Shown: piece by piece, positions 36,320-44,774 of the stretch
How the letters are laid out: the number at the start of each line of letters is the position of its first letter
Numbering within the stretch: position 1 is the stretch's first letter
NCBI GenBank assembly: GCA_017934595.1
Contig: JAGBJG010000004.1
Span: forward strand, 1-62,135
Direction: 5' to 3'
Origin: Bacilli bacterium
Lineage (GTDB): Bacteria; Bacillota_I; Bacilli_A; RF39; UBA660
Length of the DNA: 62,135 nt
Made by a program: the position numbers and the translations under genes
Notes under the pieces: generated by a model
Database searches by the model: none
What the model was told of the DNA's origin: nothing
The model's input: only the letters and a program-made list of their open reading frames with translations

Positions 36320-37507
36320 CTACTCCTTATCTATTACTTTAGTACTAACTATACCATCACTAAACTTAATTTTAAGTGTATCATCTTTTTTAATAGTTTT
36401 AGTACTATTAACTATTTTATCATCCATATATGTTAGAGTATATCCTCTTTTTAATACTCCAAGTGGATTAATAAGTTCTAGCTTTTCTATCATATGATTT
36501 AATACTATACCTTTTTCTTTAACATTATAATTTATTAAATCATTAATTTTATCAATCATCATTATTAATTGTTGTTCTTTATTTTGATACATCATAGCTG
36601 GATTATTTAATACATATGATGATATTAATTTATCTAAATTTAATCTCTTAAACTTAATTAATTTGTTAATACTTTCATGTAATCTAATTTTATAATTATT
36701 AATTAAATCTTTAACATCATTAATATTTGGTACAGCCATTTCAGCAGCTCCTGTTGGAGTTGGGGCACGTAGATCAGCTACAAAATCGGCTATTGTAAAG
36801 TCTACTTCATGACCTACAGCTGATATGATAGGTACTTCAGAATTATAAATTGCATAAGCAACATCTTCCTCATTGAATGGCCATAGATCTTCTATAGATC
36901 CACCACCTCTACCTACAATTAAGACATCTAAATCAAATTCATTAGCTCTTTTAATATTTCTTACAATATCATCTTTAGCCCCTTCACCTTGTACTAATGA
37001 AGAAAATAAATATATTTTAGCGATAGGATATCTTCTTTCTATAGTAGATATAATATCTCTTATAGCTGCTCCTGTTGATGCAGTTACAACGCCAATTCTT
37101 TTAGGAAATTTAGGAATTGGTTTTTTATGTGATTCATCAAATAAACCTAGATTAGCTAATTTCTTTTTTAATTTTTCAAACTCGATATATAAATTACCTA
37201 ATCCATCTTCTTCCATTTCACTTACATATATTTGATAATTCCCTGTAGCTTCATATATTGATACTCTACCATGAACTAATACTTTCATTCCTTCAACTGG
37301 TACAAAATTTAAATTCTTAGCTGAAGATGAAAACATCATCGCGTTTATCTTGCTAGTCTCATCTTTAAGTGAAAAATATATATGCCCTGTTGTATGTATT
37401 TTTAAATTAGATATTTCACCTTTTAAATATACATTCCTCATCTTAGTAGATGTATCAAACATTAATTTCAAATATCTTGTAAATTCACCTATTGTTTGAT
37501 ATTCCAT
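36320..37507 (-). CDS. xseA: Exodeoxyribonuclease VII large subunit
   Basis: The protein has an N-terminal OB fold (VYLKGEISNLKIHTTGHIYF) and the catalytic domain with IGVVTASTGAAIRD, IIVGRGGGSIEDLWPFNEE and GHEVDFTIAD, then a helical tail. The length of 395 residues is slightly short for the family. Operon with xseB and, upstream, nusB. Confidence 0.95.
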   Translation of the reverse strand: MEYQTIGEFTRYLKLMFDTSTKMRNVYLKGEISNLKIHTTGHIYFSLKDETSKINAMMFSSSAKNLNFVPVEGMKVLVHGRVSIYEATGNYQIYVSEMEEDGLGNLYIEFEKLKKKLANLGLFDESHKKPIPKFPKRIGVVTASTGAAIRDIISTIERRYPIAKIYLFSSLVQGEGAKDDIVRNIKRANEFDLDVLIVGRGGGSIEDLWPFNEEDVAYAIYNSEVPIISAVGHEVDFTIADFVADLRAPTPTGAAEMAVPNINDVKDLINNYKIRLHESINKLIKFKRLNLDKLISSYVLNNPAMMYQNKEQQLIMMIDKINDLINYNVKEKGIVLNHMIEKLELINPLGVLKRGYTLTYMDDKIVNSTKTIKKDDTLKIKFSDGIVSTKVIDKE

Positions 37508-37514
37508 ATTTCAC

Positions 37515-37910
37515 CTACTTATTATGATATATTTTATCTAAACATGCATTTATCATTTTTCTAACATCATCATCACTATATTCTTTAGCTAACTCTACTG
37601 CTTCATTGATACATACAATATCTGGAGTATCTGTATACATAAGTTCATAGATACCCATTCTTAAAATAGCAATATCAGTATTACCTAATCTATCTATAGT
37701 CCAATTATTTAAATATTTATTAGCAAGCTTATCAATATCATTTTTATATGTAATAACACCATATACAACTTCTTTTATAAACTCACTATCTATTTCTGAT
37801 ACTTCTTTTATTACATCTTCTATTTCATATTTCATTTTATTTTTATCATAAACACTCATTTGATATAAAATAGTCATTATTTTTTTTCTAGATTCACTTC
37901 TATTTTCCAT
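37515..37910 (-). CDS. nusB: Transcription antitermination factor NusB
   Basis: The 131-residue all-helical protein has the NusB pattern, with ILRMGIYELMY and the C-terminal INEAVELAKEYSDDD followed by MINACLDKI. NusB binds BoxA RNA with S10 in rRNA antitermination. RBS AGGTGGTT; first gene of the nusB-xseA-xseB operon. Confidence 0.92.
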   Translation of the reverse strand: MENRSESRKKIMTILYQMSVYDKNKMKYEIEDVIKEVSEIDSEFIKEVVYGVITYKNDIDKLANKYLNNWTIDRLGNTDIAILRMGIYELMYTDTPDIVCINEAVELAKEYSDDDVRKMINACLDKIYHNK

Positions 37911-37947
37911 ACAACCACCTAATTCATTTTATCATATTTTTAATTAA

Positions 37948-37980
37948 AATAATAGGAAATAAATAGTATTTCCTATTTTT
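37948..37980 (-). terminator. Terminator of the Bro-N gene
   Basis: AATAGGAAAT/ATTTCCTATT arms with a minus-strand T tract, near the gene's stop. Confidence 0.75.
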
Positions 37981-38809
37981 TATCAAGATATTTATAGTTT
38001 AAATTATTTTTATTAGTTATCACCGATTTATTAAGTTTTCTTTCTATATCATCTTTTGCCACTTTAGCAGTGCCACCACCGGCTTTCGCGATCAATTTAT
38101 TTTGTTCTAATCCGTATGGTCTATATTCTTTAGCCAATTCTTTTGTAACTTCCTCGCCTAAATCAGTAAGTATTTCTTCTATACGAGTCATATTATCTCT
38201 TAATGATTCTTTTTTAAGATTTTTATATTCTTTATACTCTTTTGCGTTCATACCTGACCATTCTTTATATATTTCGTTAGTTAAAATAGCATATTCCTTA
38301 TCATCTGTTATACCGCCATCTTTCCATATATCAGTAAGTTCTTTTCTATCTTGAATTCCTTTAATTCTCCTTGAAATCCAAGCTTCATCATAACCTTTCA
38401 TTCTATATAAATCAATAGATCTTTGAGTAGCTATCGATGGATCAAAAACTTCATCGATTCGTTCACTACCTAATTTAGCTAACCACTGTTTTATAGGTTC
38501 TGCATTCTTACTTGGTATAGATTCTATTATTCTAAACATTCCTTCGATATCGACAACATCTGTATTATAGTATTTACCATCTGAAGCTTTTAATTTCAGT
38601 TGGTGACAATTTGTCACCGACTCATTTCCCTCTTCTCTAAGACGTTGTTTTAGCTTATTCCAATATTTTCTACCATCTTTACTTTCTGATATAACACCAA
38701 CAATATCCACAACACTAATAAAATATTTTTCATTTTCTTTATCCCATACAGTTCTTACAGTGTCATTATTAAATAATTTACTAATTAGATACATCTTATC
38801 CTGATTCAT
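37973..38809 (-). CDS. Bro-N domain protein, phage antirepressor-like
   Basis: The N-terminal 110 residues are a Bro-N domain (VRTVWDKENEKYFISVVDIVG, GRKYWNKLKQRL, DVVDIEGMFRIIESIPS), followed by RSIDLYRMKGYDEAWISRR and a helical C-terminus with GGGTAKVAK. Bro-N proteins are phage antirepressors and related DNA-binding regulators, often found as orphans. The VTNCHQL segment is encoded across a perfect palindrome (38602-38618). RBS AAGGAGGAT. The core promoter contains a LexA-like box. An accessory gene inserted between nusB and mutS. Confidence 0.85.
   Translation of the reverse strand: MNQDKMYLISKLFNNDTVRTVWDKENEKYFISVVDIVGVISESKDGRKYWNKLKQRLREEGNESVTNCHQLKLKASDGKYYNTDVVDIEGMFRIIESIPSKNAEPIKQWLAKLGSERIDEVFDPSIATQRSIDLYRMKGYDEAWISRRIKGIQDRKELTDIWKDGGITDDKEYAILTNEIYKEWSGMNAKEYKEYKNLKKESLRDNMTRIEEILTDLGEEVTKELAKEYRPYGLEQNKLIAKAGGGTAKVAKDDIERKLNKSVITNKNNLNYKYLDKK
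38602..38618. repeat. Palindrome inside the Bro-N gene
   Basis: GGTGACAA, one base, TTGTCACC: perfect 8-base arms within the codons for SVTNCHQ. Confidence 0.9.
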
Positions 38810-38846
38810 AATATCCTCCTTTCTATTTACAACATACTACTCCTTC

Positions 38847-38875
38847 ATTATAACGAACATTTATTCGTATGTCAA
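38847..38875 (-). promoter_or_regulatory. Bro-N promoter with LexA-like SOS box in the spacer
   Basis: TTGACA (38870-38875), 17-base spacer, TATAAT (38847-38852). The spacer holds CGAATAAATGTTCG (38854-38867), which matches the Gram-positive LexA/DinR box CGAACRNRYGTTYG at 13 of 14 positions. A repressor here would block polymerase directly. Confidence 0.75.
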
Positions 38876-38888
38876 TATGATTTCATAC

Positions 38889-38914
38889 AAAAAAACTAGA
38901 TATTAATCTAGTTT
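38889..38914 (-). terminator. Terminator of mutS
   Basis: AAACTAGAT/ATCTAGTTT arms with a minus-strand T tract at the mutS stop. Confidence 0.75.
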
Positions 38915-41450
38915 ATTTTATCTTATCTTTTAAATCATACAATATATTTAAAGCTTCAATTGGAGTTATACGAAGTACATCTATATCTTTTAAAGTATCT
39001 ACTATAACATCATCTTTATTATCATGTATAAGTTCATCAATCGGTAATGCTTCTTGTACTTTTAAAGATTTTTTCTCACTGCTTTCATATACAGTTAATA
39101 TTTCATTAGCTCTTTTAATAACTTTATCTGGTAAGTTAGCTAATTTAGCAACATGTATACCATAACTTTTATCAATGGCACCTTCTTTAATTTTATGTAA
39201 GAAAGTAATATTACCATTTTCTTCATAAGCTGATACATGAACATTTTTTAAATGTTTTAATTTAGATTCTAAATCAGTTAATTCATGATAATGTGTTGAG
39301 AATAACACTTTACAACCTATATCATGCACATATTCAATTATCGCATAAGCTAGGCTCATACCATCATATGTAGCAGTACCTCTACCTAACTCATCAAAGA
39401 TAATTAAGCTATCTTTAGTTGCATTTGAAATAGCATAATTAGCTTCACTCATTTCTACCATAAATGTAGATTCACCAGCTACTAAATCATCAGATGCTCC
39501 TATTCTTGTATATATAGCATCAAATACTTTTAATGTTGCTTCACTAGCTGGTACAAAACATCCTATTTGAGCCATTATAACTGTAATAGCAAGTTCCCTC
39601 ATATATGTAGATTTACCTGCCATATTAGGACCAGTAATTAATAAGATATTAGTATCATCACCCATTTCAATATCATTAGATACAAATGGACTATCTAATA
39701 CTTTTTCTACAACTGGATGTCTATTTTCTTTAATAGAAATTATATTATCATTAGTTAATGTAGGTCTAATATAATTATTATCTTCTGATACTTTAGCAAA
39801 ACTAGAAAGTACATCTATACTAGCTATTACTTTAGCTATTCTTTGTAATGTTGGAATATATTTTTTAACTGTGTCTCTTACTTCACAGAATAAATTATAT
39901 TCTAACTCTATAATTTCTTCTTCGGCATTTAATATTAATGCTTCTTTTTCTTTTAAGATTGGTGAAATATATCTTTCACAGTTCGCTAGGGTTTGTCTTC
40001 TTTCATATCCATACTCTTCTTTTATATCTTTGATATTACCCTTAGATACTTCAATATAGTAACCAAATACCCTATTAAATCCAACCTTTAAATTTTTAAT
40101 ACCCGTTCTTTCTCTTTCTTCATTTTCAAATCTGGCAACAAAATCTTTACCACCTTTTCTTAAATCTTTCAATTCATCTAATGTTTCATTATATCCTTTT
40201 TTAATTAGATATCCTTCTTTAACACTGACAGGTGGTTCTTCATATATAGCATTATCAATCAAACTATACAAATCATCTAATGTTTCGATAGTTTCACTAT
40301 AATTAATTTTATCTAATATATCTTTAATATTAGGAAGTACACTTAAAGATGATTTAAGTTGTAATAAGTCTCTTGCGTTGGCATTACCAAAAGCAATTCT
40401 ACCAGATAATCTTTCTAGGTCATATACACTATCTAAGTAATTATCTAAATCACTTTTTAAGATAAATTCATTTAATAGAGTTTCAACTATATCATATCTT
40501 TTATTAATATCATTTATGTTGATTAATGGATTTTCAATATAGTTTTTAAGCATTCTACTACCCATAGCTGTCTTAGTTTTATCAAGTAACCAAAGTAGAC
40601 TATATTGTCTTTCTTTTAATCTTAATGTTTCAGTTAATTCTAAGTTTCTTTTAGTATGAATATCCATCTTTAAATATTCATTATCTTTTTTAATTATTAC
40701 TTTTTCAAAATGCGATAATACTTTTTTAGAAGTATTAGTTACATAAGAAAGTAATAACTTAATAGAATCAATATATCTAACGTCTTCCACTTCTTCATAG
40801 ATATATTTATATTCTGGATAAGTATTTATTTCATCTAAATAAGATATAACCATACTAAATTCTTTATTAAGTAAATTAGTAATAGATCTATCAAATGATG
40901 GTGACACTACAATTTCTTTTAATCCAATACTTACTATTTCACTTACTAATTTAGTATTATTATGTTCAATTAAAGTTGAGTATATAGAACCAGTTGTTAT
41001 ATCAGAATAAGTTACTACATATGCATGCGATAAATCTACTATTGATCCTATATAGTTATTTTCTTTTTCATTTAAACTTTCATTAGCTACAATAGTACCT
41101 TTAGATACAATTTGTACAACATCTCTTTTAACAATACCTTTAGCTTTTTTAGGATCTTCCACTTGTTCTACTATTGCAACTTTATATCCTTTTTCTACTA
41201 ATTTATCAATATATATAGATGCAGCATGAAAAGGAACACCACACATAGGTACACGTTCTTCTAAACCAGCATTCTTACTAGTTAAAGTAAGTTCTAGTTC
41301 ACGTGATGCCAGTATAGCGTCTTCAAAAAACATCTCATAAAAATCACCTAATCTAAAGAATACAATGACATCCATATTCTTTTCTTTGAAATCAACATAT
41401 TGTCTCATTCCAGGGCTTAATTTTGTTTTGTCTATACTATCTAAAGTCAT
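38913..41450 (-). CDS. mutS: DNA mismatch repair protein MutS
   Basis: MutS of 845 residues. The mismatch-binding N-terminus has FFRLGDFYEMFFEDA, with the Phe-x-Glu wedge. The ATPase has TGPNMAGKSTYMR and IIFDELGRGT, and the C-terminal helical region follows. It finds mispaired bases and recruits MutL. No mutL lies in the window. RBS TTGGTGGT. Confidence 0.97.
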   Translation of the reverse strand: MTLDSIDKTKLSPGMRQYVDFKEKNMDVIVFFRLGDFYEMFFEDAILASRELELTLTSKNAGLEERVPMCGVPFHAASIYIDKLVEKGYKVAIVEQVEDPKKAKGIVKRDVVQIVSKGTIVANESLNEKENNYIGSIVDLSHAYVVTYSDITTGSIYSTLIEHNNTKLVSEIVSIGLKEIVVSPSFDRSITNLLNKEFSMVISYLDEINTYPEYKYIYEEVEDVRYIDSIKLLLSYVTNTSKKVLSHFEKVIIKKDNEYLKMDIHTKRNLELTETLRLKERQYSLLWLLDKTKTAMGSRMLKNYIENPLININDINKRYDIVETLLNEFILKSDLDNYLDSVYDLERLSGRIAFGNANARDLLQLKSSLSVLPNIKDILDKINYSETIETLDDLYSLIDNAIYEEPPVSVKEGYLIKKGYNETLDELKDLRKGGKDFVARFENEERERTGIKNLKVGFNRVFGYYIEVSKGNIKDIKEEYGYERRQTLANCERYISPILKEKEALILNAEEEIIELEYNLFCEVRDTVKKYIPTLQRIAKVIASIDVLSSFAKVSEDNNYIRPTLTNDNIISIKENRHPVVEKVLDSPFVSNDIEMGDDTNILLITGPNMAGKSTYMRELAITVIMAQIGCFVPASEATLKVFDAIYTRIGASDDLVAGESTFMVEMSEANYAISNATKDSLIIFDELGRGTATYDGMSLAYAIIEYVHDIGCKVLFSTHYHELTDLESKLKHLKNVHVSAYEENGNITFLHKIKEGAIDKSYGIHVAKLANLPDKVIKRANEILTVYESSEKKSLKVQEALPIDELIHDNKDDVIVDTLKDIDVLRITPIEALNILYDLKDKIK

Positions 41451-41472
41451 ACTACCACCAATTCTTATTTTA

Positions 41473-42465
41473 TCACAAATTATTTAAATATTCTATTGCA
41501 TCATTAAAATTACTTACTGATACAATATCTATTTTATACCCTTTTTTATTCTTTAAATTAATCGCTTCTTCATAATTATCCACTGGTACAAAGAATATAT
41601 CGGCATGGCGTTTTACCGCACCTTTAAGTTTATATTCTACTCCAGCTATAGGTCCTACAGCACCATCTATATTAATAGTACCTGTACCAACTATCTTCTT
41701 ACCTTTAGTTATATCTTCACTTATTAAACTATTATATATTTCCAAAGTTAACATAAGTCCTCCAGAAGGGCCTGATTCATTTTTATTAAATTTAACCTTT
41801 ATATCTTTTGGTACTTTATATTCCATATCTAAAGTTGTATAAATACCTATTAATTTATATCCTTCAACTTCTATTACATATGCATATCTTTCATATTCTT
41901 TATTATCATTAATAACTTTAACATTTAATTTATCACCTACATCATAACCATCTATTATAGATTTTAAACTAGATCTATCAGTTACAGTTTTATCATCAAT
42001 ACTAATTATCTTATCTCCTACTTTTATATCTGTATTAGCCTCACTATAAATATATGTAACATAAATATCCGTTTTTAATATTTCTGCAGGCATATTAGCG
42101 TAGTTATATGCATATATAATAGAACTATCAATACTTTCATCTAACTCTAAATTTTCCCTATAACTCATAGATTCATATGTATCATTAGTAGCTAAATATT
42201 CACTTTTCTTAATAATATCAAAATTAGGATTTAGATACGCATATAAAAGAGTATAAATATTAGCTTTATATTCAGATACATAAGCTATATTAAAACTACC
42301 TTTGCTTTTATATTCATCTTCTATAATGATTTTTTTATCTAAATTAACTATACCACCAGGAGCATTTATATAATATGGAAATTCTATAAATACTAATAGA
42401 ATCATAAATACCATTAATATTAGTGATATATTTTTTCTTATTTCTTTATATAATTTATTAGTCAT
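41473..42465 (-). CDS. ylbL: PDZ-Lon protease, YlbL/SepM family
   Basis: An N-terminal membrane anchor, a PDZ domain (ADTKIGD-type IKVGDKIISIDD) and a Lon-type protease domain with the Ser in NESGPSGGLML and the Lys in GVEYKLKGAVKR. In Bacillus and streptococci this class processes extracellular substrates such as competence peptide. RBS CGGAGG. It diverges from ylbJ with only 13 bases between starts. Confidence 0.9.
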   Translation of the reverse strand: MTNKLYKEIRKNISLILMVFMILLVFIEFPYYINAPGGIVNLDKKIIIEDEYKSKGSFNIAYVSEYKANIYTLLYAYLNPNFDIIKKSEYLATNDTYESMSYRENLELDESIDSSIIYAYNYANMPAEILKTDIYVTYIYSEANTDIKVGDKIISIDDKTVTDRSSLKSIIDGYDVGDKLNVKVINDNKEYERYAYVIEVEGYKLIGIYTTLDMEYKVPKDIKVKFNKNESGPSGGLMLTLEIYNSLISEDITKGKKIVGTGTINIDGAVGPIAGVEYKLKGAVKRHADIFFVPVDNYEEAINLKNKKGYKIDIVSVSNFNDAIEYLNNL

Positions 42466-42469
42466 ATAT

Positions 42470-42480
42470 ACCTCCGAGGT
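42470..42480. promoter_or_regulatory. Overlapping Shine-Dalgarno palindrome
   Basis: ACCTCCGAGGT is palindromic and supplies an RBS on each strand: GGAGGT for ylbL (minus) and GAGGT for ylbJ (plus). Confidence 0.75.
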
Positions 42481-43411
42481 GATTATTATTAAAACATTTA
42501 AAAATCTATTTATAATGTTTCTCCTATTAATTATAACATATCAAATACTAAATAATAGTACTGAAGTTATGAATAGTGTAAAATTTTCATTTGATATATG
42601 GAAAAATAATATCTTCCCATCTATATTACCATTCTTTATAATATCATCATTACTAATTAATTATGGATTTGTAGAACTAGCAGCATATATATTTAAACCA
42701 CTAATGTTTTTATTTGGTATTAATCCAAATGTTTCAATCGCGTTTGTTATGAGTATATTATCTGGATTTCCTAGTAGTTCAAAATATATAAAAGAATTAT
42801 TAGATAAAAAACTCATTAATGAACAAGAAGCATCTAAAGCTTTGATGTTTACCCATTTTTCTAATCCATTATTTATATTGGGTACAATATCATCTTTATT
42901 AAATAAAAAGATAGCTATTTTTATTTTAATAATTCATTATAGTACCAATATTATTATTGGTATATTATTTAGAAATTATCATAATACATATACCAAATCT
43001 AAAATGAATTTTAAATCACCTGATTCTAAAGATATAGGTTCTATATTAATTATATCAATTAAAACTTCTATAGAGATTCTTCTATTAATATTAGGTTCTA
43101 TTAGTGTATGTTCATTTATATGTACTATTATAAATCATACATTTAATTTTAATAATATCGTATCGACATTAATAAATGGATTATTTGAAATAACACAAGG
43201 ATTAAAATATGTATCTTTATTAAATATACCGATTAAACTTAAAACAACTATATCAGTGATGTTTTTATCTTTTGGTGGATTATCTATCCATATACAAGTT
43301 AAATCTATTTTAGATATTCATATTAAGTATATTCCCTATTTTATATCTAGAATAATTCATACAGTTATATCTGGAATATTATCATTTATCTTATTTGATA
43401 TTTTTATATAA
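42479..43411 (+). CDS. ylbJ: YlbJ family membrane protein
   Basis: A 310-residue polytopic protein with the YlbJ/spore-maturation-type motifs SILPFFIISSLLINYG, LSGFPSSSKYIKELLD and MFTHFSNPLFILGT. It sits next to ylbL as in Bacillus. In sporeformers it is needed for sporulation, but no other sporulation gene is present here, so another transport role is likely. The start is ambiguous: GTG 42479 overlaps the RBS, while ATT at 42488 has normal spacing (see findings). Confidence 0.8.
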   Translation: MIIIKTFKNLFIMFLLLIITYQILNNSTEVMNSVKFSFDIWKNNIFPSILPFFIISSLLINYGFVELAAYIFKPLMFLFGINPNVSIAFVMSILSGFPSSSKYIKELLDKKLINEQEASKALMFTHFSNPLFILGTISSLLNKKIAIFILIIHYSTNIIIGILFRNYHNTYTKSKMNFKSPDSKDIGSILIISIKTSIEILLLILGSISVCSFICTIINHTFNFNNIVSTLINGLFEITQGLKYVSLLNIPIKLKTTISVMFLSFGGLSIHIQVKSILDIHIKYIPYFISRIIHTVISGILSFILFDIFI

Positions 43412-43440
43412 AAAACTTAAGTTTTAACTTAAGTTTTATT
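43412..43440. terminator. Bidirectional terminator
   Basis: AAAACTTAAG/CTTAAGTTTT arms with flanking T tracts between the convergent ylbJ and TSP1-pilin genes. Confidence 0.8.
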
Positions 43441-43442
43441 TT

Positions 43443-44756
43443 CTATGGATAACATGTTGTACCTTGTAATGTACCACCTTGTGGGCAAGTATAATGATAG
43501 CATGTAGAACCACTTACTGTATCACCAGCATTACAAGTATAATATCTATAATCATTTTCTGTTTTAGTACATGACTTAGGACAAGTATCACAAGATGAAC
43601 TTGAACAAGCATTTATATTACACCATTCAGCATCCCAGTCTATGCATTGGCCATTACCATTTGGATTATAAGCATGACACTTGCCTTTATCTATACAATG
43701 CCATGAACTACATGTACAATTACAATCTTCTGTACCACATTGACTAGCATTTCCCGAATAATAATATGTACATTCACCATTTGATAATGTTCTTCCTCCT
43801 GAACACGCAAGTGTACCAGCATACGTTGTAACAGTAGCATGATAAGAACAGCTTTGTGTATTACAGCTTTGTGATAATTCAGTTGTTACTAAAGCACATG
43901 TATTTGTTCTTGTTTGAGTTCCTCCACCGCATGATTTATTACATGCACCCCAGGCACTATATTGATTAACTCCATCTGATGTAGAACCCATATTGTATAC
44001 TTCACTTCTATTACCTGAAGGATCTTCTGCAATAGCCCAACCATAATAAATAGTTCCACAACTTCTAGTAAAGTTTCTTGAAGTTGTAAATCTTTCATCT
44101 TTTTTATCTGGCATTGTACTAATATTCGTTACTAAATATTTATATACTACAACACCACTATCATCAGTTGCACCAGAAGCTTCTGTTTGAATTGTTCCAG
44201 TTGGATCAGATCCTGATACATTACCTATCGCACCACTTGTTGGAGGTTTTGGAGGTATTATATCCAAACCATATCCATATGGTATAGCAGCATAATATCC
44301 ATCATTAAATTCTGCTACTAATAAAGCTCCATAATTAGGTGTTGAATCATCAAGTGTTTTAACAAAATCATACATTCTTAAATTATATGGATTATTTTTA
44401 GCTAACGAATTATTTATAAAATATTTATCATTATATGTAAATATTAAATGTTTAATATTAGCTCCATCAACAAGTAACTTACAATATTTAGTATCAGTTG
44501 CATATGTACAATTAGTAATATCAACATAACCATTTATGGCTTCTACCATAGAGTCTATTCCATCTTCTTCCAAGAAAGTAGCAACTTGATTTAATGCATA
44601 TATACCATTAACATTGTTAAAATAATAATTCTCATTAGAATTTTTATTTATTCTAGCAAAATTAGCATATATCAAAATTAAGGCAGCTAAAACTATGCCA
44701 GATATTATTAATGCTTCTGTCATTATATAACCTTTATTATCTAAACATTTTTTCAT
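43443..44756 (-). CDS. Prepilin-like protein with TSP1-like repeat and Cys-rich tail
   Basis: A 437-residue protein. Residues 1-34 form a type III signal: DNKG then YIMTE, with Glu at +5 and a hydrophobic helix. After a pilin-like head (40-165) and an FN3/Ig-like segment (about 175-255), residues 265-303 read like a thrombospondin type 1 repeat: Trp269, then CNKSCGGGTQTRTNTC and SQSCNTQSC. The last 130 residues are Cys-rich (27 Cys in all), needing oxidative folding outside the cell. Probably a pilus-tip or minor pilin adhesin. RBS GAGGTGG; 18 bases after the Gly-rich pilin gene. Confidence 0.8.
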   Translation of the reverse strand: MKKCLDNKGYIMTEALIISGIVLAALILIYANFARINKNSNENYYFNNVNGIYALNQVATFLEEDGIDSMVEAINGYVDITNCTYATDTKYCKLLVDGANIKHLIFTYNDKYFINNSLAKNNPYNLRMYDFVKTLDDSTPNYGALLVAEFNDGYYAAIPYGYGLDIIPPKPPTSGAIGNVSGSDPTGTIQTEASGATDDSGVVVYKYLVTNISTMPDKKDERFTTSRNFTRSCGTIYYGWAIAEDPSGNRSEVYNMGSTSDGVNQYSAWGACNKSCGGGTQTRTNTCALVTTELSQSCNTQSCSYHATVTTYAGTLACSGGRTLSNGECTYYYSGNASQCGTEDCNCTCSSWHCIDKGKCHAYNPNGNGQCIDWDAEWCNINACSSSSCDTCPKSCTKTENDYRYYTCNAGDTVSGSTCYHYTCPQGGTLQGTTCYP

Positions 44757-44774
44757 TTAACCACCTCTTTTATC

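Noticed and set aside
42479-43411. Sporulation capacity because of ylbJ
   Set aside because: No other sporulation gene is present; SigH-like and YlbJ-like proteins also occur in non-sporing relatives.
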